Below, piece after piece: positions 43,406 through 52,088 of a stretch of DNA of 64,000 bases; position 1 is the first letter of the stretch, and each line of letters begins with the position of its first letter. The position numbers were made by a program, and so were the translations under genes. The notes beneath the pieces are model-generated. The model was not told the DNA's origin and made no database searches. It worked only from the letters and a program-made list of their open reading frames with translations. This DNA comes from Bacillota bacterium (GTDB taxonomy: Bacteria; Bacillota; Clostridia; TANB77; CAG-465): positions 124,001 through 188,000 of the forward strand of contig JAEWRE010000066.1 in NCBI GenBank assembly GCA_023460235.1. Direction: 5' to 3'.

Positions 43406-45517
43406 ATGAAAAAAGCATTTAACAAATTCTTAGAATTTATAAATAATAGATACTTAATATTATATATTATAGTTATAATTATAGCTATAGTATATATTTT
43501 TCAATTGTTTAATCTACAAATAATAAATGGAAAAGATTATAGAGAAAAATCAGAAAAGAGAATGTTAAGAACAGAAGAAATAGTTGCAACAAGAGGAGAA
43601 ATATATGATAGAAATGGTGTAGTTCTGGCAACAAGTAAAGGATCATACGATATAAAAATATACAAAGTAAGAGTATCAGTTGAAGAACAAAACAATTCTA
43701 TAGTAAAACTAATAGAGATATTAGAATCAAATAATGATAAAATATATTCTACATTTCCTATTAATGATAATTTAGATGGATTTAATTTCCAAGATGATGA
43801 ATCAGCAAAAGCATGGAAAAAAGGTGCTAACTTTAAAGAAGATGCAACTTTTGATGAAGTTATAGACAGTTATATAAAAAAATATGGACTAGAAAATTTT
43901 AGTGATAGAAAATTACAAACCAAAATAATAAAAATTAAATACGAAGCAAACCTTAATGGATACTCTTTATTCAACAGTGTTACTGTAGCAAAAGATATAT
44001 CTCAAAAATCTGTAGCACAAATAACAGAAATTAAAAGCACACTATATGGTATAACAATAGCAGAACTACCAAAAAGATATTATACTAATTCAAACCTTTT
44101 TTCACATGTTATTGGATATGTAAGTGGTATAAATGGTAAAGAATATGAGAAACTTAAAAGTAGTGGCGAATATACAATTAATAGTATAATAGGAAAATCA
44201 GGTATCGAAGAATCTTTTGAAAAATATTTAAAAGGTACTAATGGTGAAAGAAAAGTTGAAACAGATTCTGTTGGAAATGTTTCATCTGAATATACTTCAA
44301 AAGAAGCTGTTTCAGGAAATAATGTAACGCTTACTATAGACTATAGATTGCAAAGTGTCGCAGAAACCGCACTTGAGAGTACAATAGCAGGTCTAAAAGA
44401 TGGAACTTTAGTAAAGAAAAAAATACCTGATGTAGAATCAGGTTCAGTAGTTGTACTTGATGTACAGACGGGTGAAGTTCTAGCAATGGCAAATTATCCA
44501 AATTATGATACAAATTTATTTACTAGTACAATGTCTCAAGCTGATTGGGCAAAAGTAAATGATCCTGTTATAAAACCAATGTATAATAGAGCAATTTCAG
44601 GTACATATGCGCCAGGGTCTACATATAAAATGCTTGTTGGAATAGCTGGACTGGAAAAGGGCGTTATAACTACTGATGAAAAGATATTAGACAAAGGTGT
44701 GTATCCTTATGGACATAATCCTAAGTGCTGGATATATACTCAATATGGAACAACTCATGGATATGTAAATATAGGAAGTGCAATAAAACAATCTTGTAAC
44801 TATTTCTTTTATGAAGTTGGAAGAAGACTTGGTATAAGTAATATAGTTGAATATGCTAAGATTTTTGGATTAGGACAGAAAACTGGAATTGAGATTGCAG
44901 GAGAGGCAACTGGAACTATTGCAGGAGAAAATGCAGGAAATAATTGGTACTTAGGTCAAACATTATCTTCAGCTATAGGGCAAGAGCAAAATGCATTTAC
45001 ACCTTTACAACTTGCAAATTATATCTCTGCAATAGCAAATGGCGGGACATTAAATAAAGTGTCGGCTATTAAAGGAATTTCAAATGATACACAAGGCACA
45101 CAAGTTTCACTAAAAGAGATAGAAGAATATGCAAGCCAATTTACTGGAGTAAAAAATGAAGCTAAAAATTTAGGTATAAATCCAGACTATATAAAAGCTG
45201 TAAAAGAAGGTATGCTTGCTGTTACAAATGAAATTGGTGGAACATCATATCTAGTATTTAAAAATAGTAATATACAAGTTGCAGGTAAAACCGGAACAGC
45301 GCAGCTTACATCAGGTTCAAATGATGGAATATTTGTTGGATTTGCACCTTATGATAATCCTAAAATAGCAGTTGTAGCTGTTATAAAACATGGTGGAGAA
45401 GGTACATATACTGCAAATGTTGTAAGACCAATAATGGAAGAATATTTTAATATTACACAACAGGATAAACAAAATGAAAGAGAACAAAACGTTGTAGATA
45501 GTAAGGTAGAATTTTAA
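43406..45517 (+). CDS. mrdA: Penicillin-binding protein 2, elongation transpeptidase
   Basis: 703 residues: N-terminal membrane anchor (residues ~17-40), pedestal domain starting RGEIYDRNG, and a class B transpeptidase domain with SxxK as STYK (Ser near 404), SxN as SCN near 463, and KTGTA near 628. It crosslinks peptidoglycan during elongation with MreBCD and RodA. No rodA is in the window. A terminator follows. Confidence 0.95.
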   Translation: MKKAFNKFLEFINNRYLILYIIVIIIAIVYIFQLFNLQIINGKDYREKSEKRMLRTEEIVATRGEIYDRNGVVLATSKGSYDIKIYKVRVSVEEQNNSIVKLIEILESNNDKIYSTFPINDNLDGFNFQDDESAKAWKKGANFKEDATFDEVIDSYIKKYGLENFSDRKLQTKIIKIKYEANLNGYSLFNSVTVAKDISQKSVAQITEIKSTLYGITIAELPKRYYTNSNLFSHVIGYVSGINGKEYEKLKSSGEYTINSIIGKSGIEESFEKYLKGTNGERKVETDSVGNVSSEYTSKEAVSGNNVTLTIDYRLQSVAETALESTIAGLKDGTLVKKKIPDVESGSVVVLDVQTGEVLAMANYPNYDTNLFTSTMSQADWAKVNDPVIKPMYNRAISGTYAPGSTYKMLVGIAGLEKGVITTDEKILDKGVYPYGHNPKCWIYTQYGTTHGYVNIGSAIKQSCNYFFYEVGRRLGISNIVEYAKIFGLGQKTGIEIAGEATGTIAGENAGNNWYLGQTLSSAIGQEQNAFTPLQLANYISAIANGGTLNKVSAIKGISNDTQGTQVSLKEIEEYASQFTGVKNEAKNLGINPDYIKAVKEGMLAVTNEIGGTSYLVFKNSNIQVAGKTGTAQLTSGSNDGIFVGFAPYDNPKIAVVAVIKHGGEGTYTANVVRPIMEEYFNITQQDKQNEREQNVVDSKVEF

Positions 45518-45520
45518 AAT

Positions 45521-45549
45521 AAAAAAGTCGCATTTAATGCGATTTTTTT
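45521..45549. terminator. Terminator after mrdA
   Basis: TCGCATT / AATGCGA core stem extended by A and T runs. The symmetry would also serve the convergent ytaF gene. Confidence 0.85.
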
Positions 45550-45587
45550 ATTTTAAATATATATTAATCATTAAAAATTATATTGAT

Positions 45588-46145
45588 TTACATTAAAATT
45601 TGTAGAAATCCAAGTAATATAAGAAGTAATGATGCTATTAATGAAGAAAATTTCTCTATTTTTTTACTTTTTATTTTACTTCCTATTTTATTTCCAAAGA
45701 ACATGAATATATTACAAAAAACAAAAGTAAAAATAACACCATATAGTATGTTAATTCCTGTTATACTTGCTGCAATTCCTGCTGCAATATTATTAGTTGA
45801 AAGTGTTATTATTATAGTAAATAATTCTATATAATTTATTTTTTTTAAGTTTTTCGAATCTAGATTTTTATCTTTTTTTATTATATCTTTTATAAGAGAA
45901 AAAGTACCTATAAAAATTAGTAAAGAGGCACCAAGTAAATTTTCTATATTTGGATTTAAAAATATATTGATTAGTTTACCAGCATACATTGAAATTAATG
46001 TAGCTATAGAAGTAAAAAAAGCAATAATTAAGTTACTTTTTAGGTTTATATCTATTTTTTTCAAACCATATGATATTCCGATTACAATATTATCTATATT
46101 AGCTGATATAGCAAATAACATAGCGGAAAATATTTGTATAAACAT
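45588..46145 (-). CDS. ytaF: Sporulation membrane protein YtaF (MntP-like)
   Basis: 185 residues with six predicted helices arranged as two halves. Each half carries an Asn-rich motif, SANIDNIVIGISYGLK near residue 14 and LSTNNIAAGIAAS near residue 115, typical of MntP/YtaF proteins. A lysine-rich loop (~85-100) separates the halves. YtaF is linked to sporulation; MntP exports Mn2+, so metal transport is possible. AAAGGAG precedes the ATG. Confidence 0.85.
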   Translation of the reverse strand: MFIQIFSAMLFAISANIDNIVIGISYGLKKIDINLKSNLIIAFFTSIATLISMYAGKLINIFLNPNIENLLGASLLIFIGTFSLIKDIIKKDKNLDSKNLKKINYIELFTIIITLSTNNIAAGIAASITGINILYGVIFTFVFCNIFMFFGNKIGSKIKSKKIEKFSSLIASLLLILLGFLQILM

Positions 46146-46257
46146 ATTTCTCCTTTCTAGTAGCTTGTTTCATAGTATATTTAATGAAAAAATCATATAA
46201 AGTGTTCTTAATAAAATATATTTAAATAATAATAAAATCTATAGATATAGAACAAAC

Positions 46258-46286
46258 TTTACATAATATCAAAAATGTGATATAAT
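46258..46286 (+). promoter_or_regulatory. Promoter of the alpha-CTD-like gene
   Basis: TTTACA (46258-46263), 17-base spacer, TATAAT (46281-46286) with upstream TG (extended -10). Confidence 0.78.
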
Positions 46287-46345
46287 TAAATATAGTTATT
46301 AGATATTAAAATTAAAGCAAGAATTTGAATTAGGAGGGGAAAGAT

Positions 46346-46870
46346 ATGGAAGTAAGTATTACTAAAAGAAGTGATGAATGTATAAGGGTAGAATTTAAAA
46401 GTGAAGATTATGAACAAATCGCTTTACTTCAAGATTTACTAACTGGCAAGGAAACAGGATTAATTACAAGGAATATTAACTTTGCTAATGTAAGGTCTGA
46501 TATCTCAGGAAGTTATTCAAATACCCAAAATAAGGTCTATACTTTAGTAATTGAAGGTGATAAGAGTCTTGTAAATGTGCTTAACAAACTTACACTAAAT
46601 ATGTTATCAATCATACGGTTAAATAATTGCCTATGCAATGCATATGAGTTATTAAAAGATACAGGGCGGTTAAAAGATTCTGTAAGGAGCTTGAAAATTA
46701 AAATTGGACTTGCTAAAATGCTAGAAAAAGCAGGAATAAATACAATTGAAGATATGATCAACACTTCAGAAAAAGAATTAAAAGCCAGAAAAATTAGAAA
46801 TGTAGGAGTTAAATATATTTCCGACATAAAAGAGGCGTTGGCACTTGAGGGTTTTTCACTAAGAGAATAA
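46346..46870 (+). CDS. Protein with RNA-polymerase alpha-CTD-like helix-hairpin-helix tail
   Basis: 174 residues. The last ~60 residues (LAKMLEKAGINTIEDMINTS then RNVGVKYISDIKEALA and EGFSLRE) align by eye with the RpoA C-terminal domain, including the AGINT helix, the N/R-x-G hairpin and the final GFSL. The N-terminal ~110 residues (VEFKSEDYEQIALLQDLLTG, YTLVIEGDKSLVNVLNKL) are unrecognised and contain none of the alpha-NTD assembly motifs. It could bind AT-rich DNA or contact regulators as a stand-alone alpha-CTD. GGAGGGG precedes the ATG; it is monocistronic with its own promoter and terminator. CGG codons appear. Confidence 0.72.
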   Translation: MEVSITKRSDECIRVEFKSEDYEQIALLQDLLTGKETGLITRNINFANVRSDISGSYSNTQNKVYTLVIEGDKSLVNVLNKLTLNMLSIIRLNNCLCNAYELLKDTGRLKDSVRSLKIKIGLAKMLEKAGINTIEDMINTSEKELKARKIRNVGVKYISDIKEALALEGFSLRE

Positions 46871-46879
46871 TAAATAATG

Positions 46880-46918
46880 AGATGAGAACTATATAAAAAT
46901 AGTTTCTCATCTTTTTAT
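46880..46918 (+). terminator. Terminator after the alpha-CTD-like gene
   Basis: GATGAGAACTAT / ATAGTTTCTCATC stem with a one-base bulge, then TTTTT. Confidence 0.8.
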
Positions 46919-47025
46919 TTATTATAAAATTACAATTTATCATTATATTTTTCAAATTTCTTTATTTTTTTATCTTTTTATAGTAGAATATATATATAAT
47001 AGTTAATTCTAAATAGGAGGGTTTA

Positions 47026-48711
47026 ATGCAAAAGGTTTGGAATGTAAAAAAATATGATGATAATGAAATATATGAAATGGTAAATAAACACAATATTTCA
47101 AAAATTATGGCTAAATTTCTAATTTCAAGAGGTATAAAAGATGATGATGTAGAAGTATTCTTAAATGGTAATATGTCATATATAAAAGATCCGTTTCTTA
47201 TAAAAGACATGGATAAGTTTGTAGAGAGAGTTTCACTTGCAATTGAAAATAAAGAAAAAATTTGTATATATGGTGATTATGATGTAGATGGAATAACTAG
47301 TATTACTGTAATGTATAAGTTTTTAACAAATTTAGGTGCAAATGTCATATATTATCTTCCAGACAGATTGATTGAAGGCTATGGTGTTAATAACCAAGCA
47401 TTAGACTATATTAAGGAACAAGGGACTAATTTAATTATAACTGTTGATTGTGGTATTACTGCAAATTTAGAGGTTGAATATGCAAAAAGCATTGGAATGG
47501 ATATATGTATAACAGATCATCATGAATGTCCAGAAACTATACCAAATGCAACTGCAGTTGTAAATCCAAAAAGAAAAGATGATACTTCATATTTTAAAAT
47601 GCATGCTGGAGTTGGAGTAGCATTTAAATGTATTATGGCATTAAGTAAAAAATATAACTTATCTGAAGATAGTTACTTAAGATATCTAGATATTGTTGCA
47701 ATTGGTACAATATCTGATATTGTTCCTTTACTTGATGAAAATAGAATAATATCAAAATATGGATTAAAAATGATTGAAAATACTGAAAATGTTGGACTTA
47801 GAGCTCTATTTAACATAGTAACTTTCAAAGAAATTGATAGTATGATGGTATCCTTTGGTATGGCACCAAGAATAAATGCATGTGGAAGAATGGGTAAAGC
47901 TTCACTTGCAGTTGAGCTTCTTCTTGAAAATGATAGTAAAAGAGCTACAGAGCTTGCAAATGAGTTAGATAAACTTAATATTTTAAGACAACAAATAGAA
48001 AAAGAAATATTTGATAAAGCAATTCAAATGATACAAAATAATAAATTACAAGATAAAAATAGTATTGTACTTTACTCCGAAGATTGGCATAATGGTGTTA
48101 TTGGAATAGTAGCATCAAGACTTGTAAATATATATTATAGACCAGTTATTTTATTAACCAAAGAAAATGGAGTAGTACGTGGATCTGGAAGATGTCAGGC
48201 AGGATTTTCACTATATAGTGCTATAACCGAGTGCAAGGATTTAGTTATACAATTTGGTGGTCATGAACTTGCTGCTGGACTTAGTATAGAAGAAAAAAAC
48301 ATTCCTTTATTTGTAGATAGATTTGAAGAAATAGTTACAAATACAAGAACAACTATAAATGAACAAATAATTGACATTGATTTAGAAGTATTTAAAGAAG
48401 ATTTAAACGTTCAAATAATTAGAGATATTTATACACTTAAACCTTATGGTCAATCAAATAAACAACCTATTTTTGTATATAAAAATTTAAAAATACATTC
48501 AATTAGAACTTTAAAAGATGATAAACACTTAAAACTTACACTTCAAGATGATAGATATCTAATTGAAGGGATTGCATTTTCACAAGGTGACAGAAGAGAT
48601 GAGCTAAAACTAGGAGATAGAATAGATTTAGTATGTACTATAGAGCTTAATACGTTTAATACTCCTAAAACTTTACAATTATTAATCCAAGATTTTAAAA
48701 AATCAATCTAA
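47026..48711 (+). CDS. recJ: Single-stranded-DNA exonuclease RecJ
   Basis: 561 residues. DHH phosphoesterase motifs: IYGDYDVDGITS near residue 80, VDCGIT near 141, ITDHHECP near 163; DHHA1 region near 350-400 with GSGRCQAGFSL and QFGGHELAAGLS; C-terminal OB domain. It degrades single-stranded DNA 5' to 3' in recombination and mismatch repair. ATG with TAGGAGGG upstream; stands alone. Confidence 0.96.
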   Translation: MQKVWNVKKYDDNEIYEMVNKHNISKIMAKFLISRGIKDDDVEVFLNGNMSYIKDPFLIKDMDKFVERVSLAIENKEKICIYGDYDVDGITSITVMYKFLTNLGANVIYYLPDRLIEGYGVNNQALDYIKEQGTNLIITVDCGITANLEVEYAKSIGMDICITDHHECPETIPNATAVVNPKRKDDTSYFKMHAGVGVAFKCIMALSKKYNLSEDSYLRYLDIVAIGTISDIVPLLDENRIISKYGLKMIENTENVGLRALFNIVTFKEIDSMMVSFGMAPRINACGRMGKASLAVELLLENDSKRATELANELDKLNILRQQIEKEIFDKAIQMIQNNKLQDKNSIVLYSEDWHNGVIGIVASRLVNIYYRPVILLTKENGVVRGSGRCQAGFSLYSAITECKDLVIQFGGHELAAGLSIEEKNIPLFVDRFEEIVTNTRTTINEQIIDIDLEVFKEDLNVQIIRDIYTLKPYGQSNKQPIFVYKNLKIHSIRTLKDDKHLKLTLQDDRYLIEGIAFSQGDRRDELKLGDRIDLVCTIELNTFNTPKTLQLLIQDFKKSI

Positions 48712-48810
48712 AAGTTATAATAGTTATATATATTAATATTTGAAAAATAATATATAATGTAATAATAATATATAATTAAATAATATATTATAAAAGGAAG
48801 GTATGAATAT

Positions 48811-49488
48811 ATGAATAAAGAGGAAATAAAAAAAGAAGTTTTAGATGCTGCAAATTTTAGATTTGCTTGTAAAGTATTTAACAAGGAGAAAAAAATATCT
48901 GAGGAAGATCTAAAATTTATACTTGAAATAGGAAGATTATCACCTAGTTCATATGGACTAGAAGCATGGAAATTTTTAGTACTTGAAAATGAAGGAATTA
49001 AAGAAAAAATGAAAGAGTTTTGTGCAGGAGCTACTAAACAATTAGACTCTGCAAGTCATTTTGTAATTATCCTTGCAAGAAAAGGTATTGATACTCATTA
49101 TAATTCAGAATATATCGATCATCTATTAAATGATGTAAGACATGTGCCACATGAATGGGTTGCTGGATTTAATGGTTCACTTGAGACTTTTCAAAAGGGG
49201 AGCTTTAATTTACTTGAAAGTGACAGGGCAATATATGATTGGTCCTCAAAACAATCATATATACCTCTTGGAAATATGATGTCTGCAGCCGCTCAAATTG
49301 GAATTGACTCTTGTGCTATTGAAGGCTTTGATAAGAACATTTTGGAAAAATTATTAAGTGAGAATAATATGATTGATTTAGAACATTTTGGAGTATCATG
49401 CTTAGTAGCATTTGGATATAGGGAGAGTGATCCTGAATTACCAAAGACAAGAAATAAATTTGAAGATGTAGTAGAATTTATAAAATAA
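48811..49488 (+). CDS. Nitroreductase family NAD(P)H-dependent oxidoreductase
   Basis: 225 residues of an FMN flavoprotein: RFACKVFNKEKKIS at the N-terminus, LSPSSYGLEAWKFLVL FMN-binding block near residue 50, YIPLGNMMSAAAQIGIDSC near 150, and GYRES near 207. It reduces nitroaromatics or quinones with NAD(P)H as a homodimer; the natural substrate is unknown. AAGGAAGG lies upstream of the ATG. Monocistronic. Confidence 0.92.
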   Translation: MNKEEIKKEVLDAANFRFACKVFNKEKKISEEDLKFILEIGRLSPSSYGLEAWKFLVLENEGIKEKMKEFCAGATKQLDSASHFVIILARKGIDTHYNSEYIDHLLNDVRHVPHEWVAGFNGSLETFQKGSFNLLESDRAIYDWSSKQSYIPLGNMMSAAAQIGIDSCAIEGFDKNILEKLLSENNMIDLEHFGVSCLVAFGYRESDPELPKTRNKFEDVVEFIK

Positions 49489-49495
49489 TAATTAA

Positions 49496-49529
49496 AAAGG
49501 CACAGTATAATATATTTTTACTGTGCTTT
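49496..49529 (+). terminator. Probable terminator of the nitroreductase gene
   Basis: AAAGGCACAGTA / TACTGTGCTTT stem with one G-T pair and an 11-base loop. The T run is short. Confidence 0.55.
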
Positions 49530-49553
49530 AAGTATTTGAAAGAAGGGCTTTTT

Positions 49554-50273
49554 TTGGAATGGTTAATAGGAAAAAATATAGCACATAGGGGATTACACTC
49601 AAATAATTCAGATATTCCTGAGAATTCAATACCTGCATTTGAACTTGCAATAAAAAATAATTTACCAATTGAACTTGATGTCCATGCACTAAAAGATGGA
49701 ATGGTTGTAGTATTTCATGATAATAATTTAAAGAGAATGACTGGAGTTGATAAAAAAATATCAGAATGTAATTTTGAAGAAATAAATGAACTTAGGTTAT
49801 TAGGATCTAATTACAAAATACCAACTTTAATTGAAGTTTTAAAACTTGTTAATAATAAAGTACCTATATTAATTGAAACAAAAAGTACTTCAAGCATTGG
49901 TTATCTAGAAAAAAGGCTTTTAAAACTGTTAAAGAATTATAATGGAAGATATGCAATACAATCATTTAATCCATTAAGTATTTTATGGTTTAGAATACAT
50001 TCAAATAAAATATTTAGAGGTCAATTGTCTTCATATTTTAAACATGATAAAATTTCAATAGTAACAAAATTTCTTGTAAAGAACTTATTAACTAATTTCA
50101 TTACTAAACCAAATTTTATATCATACAACATAGATAATCTTCCTAATATAAGAGTTAGTAGATTAAGGAAAAAGGGAATGCCAATATTTGGTTGGACAAT
50201 ACGAAATATGGATGAATACAAAAAAGCTAAAAGATATTGTGATAGTATAATATTTGAAAATATTAAATTATAA
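49554..50273 (+). CDS. Glycerophosphodiester phosphodiesterase
   Basis: 239 residues of a GDPD TIM barrel: NIAHRGLHSNN near residue 10 with the catalytic His-Arg, PENSIPAF, ELDVHALKDG with the Glu-Asp metal pair, and VVFHDNNLKRMTG with the second His. It hydrolyses deacylated phospholipids to glycerol-3-phosphate and an alcohol. No signal peptide, so cytosolic or membrane-associated. TTG 49554 has AGAAGGG 6 bases upstream and is preferred to TTG 49536, which has no site. Confidence 0.92.
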   Translation: MEWLIGKNIAHRGLHSNNSDIPENSIPAFELAIKNNLPIELDVHALKDGMVVVFHDNNLKRMTGVDKKISECNFEEINELRLLGSNYKIPTLIEVLKLVNNKVPILIETKSTSSIGYLEKRLLKLLKNYNGRYAIQSFNPLSILWFRIHSNKIFRGQLSSYFKHDKISIVTKFLVKNLLTNFITKPNFISYNIDNLPNIRVSRLRKKGMPIFGWTIRNMDEYKKAKRYCDSIIFENIKL

Positions 50274-50300
50274 TTTAGAAATTATTGTGATAAATTAAAA

Positions 50301-50335
50301 TAAGAGATGTTAACTATATAAGATAACATCTCTTA
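50301..50335 (+). terminator. Inverted repeat, probable terminator of the GDPD gene
   Basis: TAAGAGATGTTA / TAACATCTCTTA perfect 12-bp arms around 11 bases; only a weak T run follows. Confidence 0.55.
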
Positions 50336-50369
50336 TTAAATATAGAATACTTTAGAAAAAAATTGAAAT

Positions 50370-50398
50370 TAGACATTATATGAAATTTGTAGTATAAT
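50370..50398 (+). promoter_or_regulatory. Promoter of the HELGH protein gene
   Basis: TAGACA (50370-50375), 17-base spacer, TATAAT (50393-50398). Confidence 0.6.
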
Positions 50399-50474
50399 GT
50401 AGAATATATAAACAAAACTAGTTGTATTATTAAAAGAAGTTTTAATAATACAAAGTAGGAGGTAAAATATAGTA

Positions 50475-51929
50475 ATGGATGATAATATAAGGAACATTTT
50501 AAAACAAAAGGGTACAAATGCTAATTTAATAGAATGGTTAGATTTTATATACCCAACTTTAGTAAAATTCATATCACAGAATAATTTGGATGCTGTACTT
50601 GCAGAATATGAATTTAGATTAGGAAGAAAAAGTGATATTGAAAATCCAATAACTAAAAATTTAAGGAGTATTAAGGGTGATGTAAGTGGAGCCACTAATT
50701 TAAAAGAAAAGTATATTCAATTATTAATAGACTCTTATGATAATATAGGGGCTGACTGTGTCCTTTCATTAGTTCATGAGTTAGGACATGCTTGTTGCCC
50801 AGATAAAGAAAACTATAGACTCAATCTTACAGATTGTGGTTATCTCAATGAGTGTTGTATAGAAGAATCATATGTGGAAATTTTAAGAGGATTTATTACA
50901 AATGATTTTAAAATAGTAGAAACTTCTGAATTAACTGCTAATGAAAATGAAAGGAAACGTTTTGTACTATTAAATTTTAAAGATGAAAAAACTAAGTATT
51001 ATTCATATACAGAAACATATTCTCAATATCAATCATTATATTTCTTAATAGAAAGTACGCTTGGTAAAGACAAAGATTTAATTCATGAACTTTATAATGC
51101 AAAAGAATCAGGGAGCAAAGAAAAAATAATTGATGATATAATAGAAAAATTATATGAAAATTTAACTTATGAACAAATAAAAGAATTATATAAAGATATA
51201 TACACAGGTTACACATGTTGTTCAAATTACAATGAAGAAGTAGGAAAAGATGATAAACTAAATAATTTACGTACATCATGTTATAAAGAAAATTTAGAAT
51301 CACAGTTATTAGAGAACTGTGAAAAATGGATAGAACAAAATCCACAAAAAGTACTAGGCGATTTAATTGAGCAAACAGGAAGATTTACAGAAAATGTAAT
51401 ATTTTCAAGACTTGATAATATTAAAAAAGAAAATATTTTGGACCTAACAAGAGATATAGCATTTTATATTAATCATGTGGATATTTCTGGAAATGATGAA
51501 AACCAAATAAAATTAAGATCATATTTTTATTCTATATGCGAATCATTTGTATCAAAGAAAAGAATTAATTGCTATAATTATACAAGAGAACAAATAACTG
51601 GAATGTTACTTGGGGTATTTTCAAATAGGTGTATAGAAAGTCAACAAATTCTTAATATAAAAATATTGGACCCTATAGAGTTAAAAAAAAGAGTAGAAAA
51701 ATTTGATAATAATAACATAGCAATAGCAATTGGAGAAGAATATTATCAATATACAGTTGATGAGAATGAAGAAAAAAACGATCCTTTTTTTGGACTAAGA
51801 GGTAAGGGAATAAATAATAGAATAATAGAAGAAAGAAAATATCCTGATGGCATTATTAGAGGTAATAAAGATTATAATGAATATGTAAGAGTAGCAAAAA
51901 ATATAGGAATAGAAAAAGAGTACATATAA
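50475..51929 (+). CDS. Unrecognised gluzincin-type zinc metalloprotease
   Basis: 484 residues. VHELGHACC near residue 105 is a HExxH zinc motif. A Glu-rich helix (NECCIEESYVEIL) ~30 residues later fits the third zinc ligand of gluzincins, so the protein is probably a metalloprotease or a relic of one. No signal peptide or membrane helix is seen, so it is cytosolic. The other ~350 residues are helical, with scattered Cys (GYTCCSNYN) and a charged C-terminus; I recognise no family. AGGAGG lies 12 bases before the ATG, a long gap. The gene is monocistronic. M3-like or toxin-like peptidases are alternatives. Confidence 0.68.
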   Translation: MDDNIRNILKQKGTNANLIEWLDFIYPTLVKFISQNNLDAVLAEYEFRLGRKSDIENPITKNLRSIKGDVSGATNLKEKYIQLLIDSYDNIGADCVLSLVHELGHACCPDKENYRLNLTDCGYLNECCIEESYVEILRGFITNDFKIVETSELTANENERKRFVLLNFKDEKTKYYSYTETYSQYQSLYFLIESTLGKDKDLIHELYNAKESGSKEKIIDDIIEKLYENLTYEQIKELYKDIYTGYTCCSNYNEEVGKDDKLNNLRTSCYKENLESQLLENCEKWIEQNPQKVLGDLIEQTGRFTENVIFSRLDNIKKENILDLTRDIAFYINHVDISGNDENQIKLRSYFYSICESFVSKKRINCYNYTREQITGMLLGVFSNRCIESQQILNIKILDPIELKKRVEKFDNNNIAIAIGEEYYQYTVDENEEKNDPFFGLRGKGINNRIIEERKYPDGIIRGNKDYNEYVRVAKNIGIEKEYI

Positions 51930-51985
51930 ATAACAACATAGTATAATGAATAGTTTAAATAAACATTAAAGTATAATATAGTCTT

Positions 51986-52023
51986 AAATAAAGTGAAAAA
52001 TCTCTTTTCACTTTATTTTTTTT
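51986..52023 (+). terminator. Terminator before rel
   Basis: AAATAAAGTGAAAA / TTTTCACTTTATTT 14-bp perfect stem with a 5-base loop and T run. Confidence 0.88.
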
Positions 52024-52088
52024 CATTTTTGTAGTAAAATAAATATATTAATAAGTTTAATTTAGATAATCTAATAAGGAGGTATATT

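Noticed and set aside
45583..45834. Plus-strand 83-codon frame opposite ytaF
   Set aside because: It is a shadow of the conserved membrane gene on the minus strand, which has the proper start and motifs.
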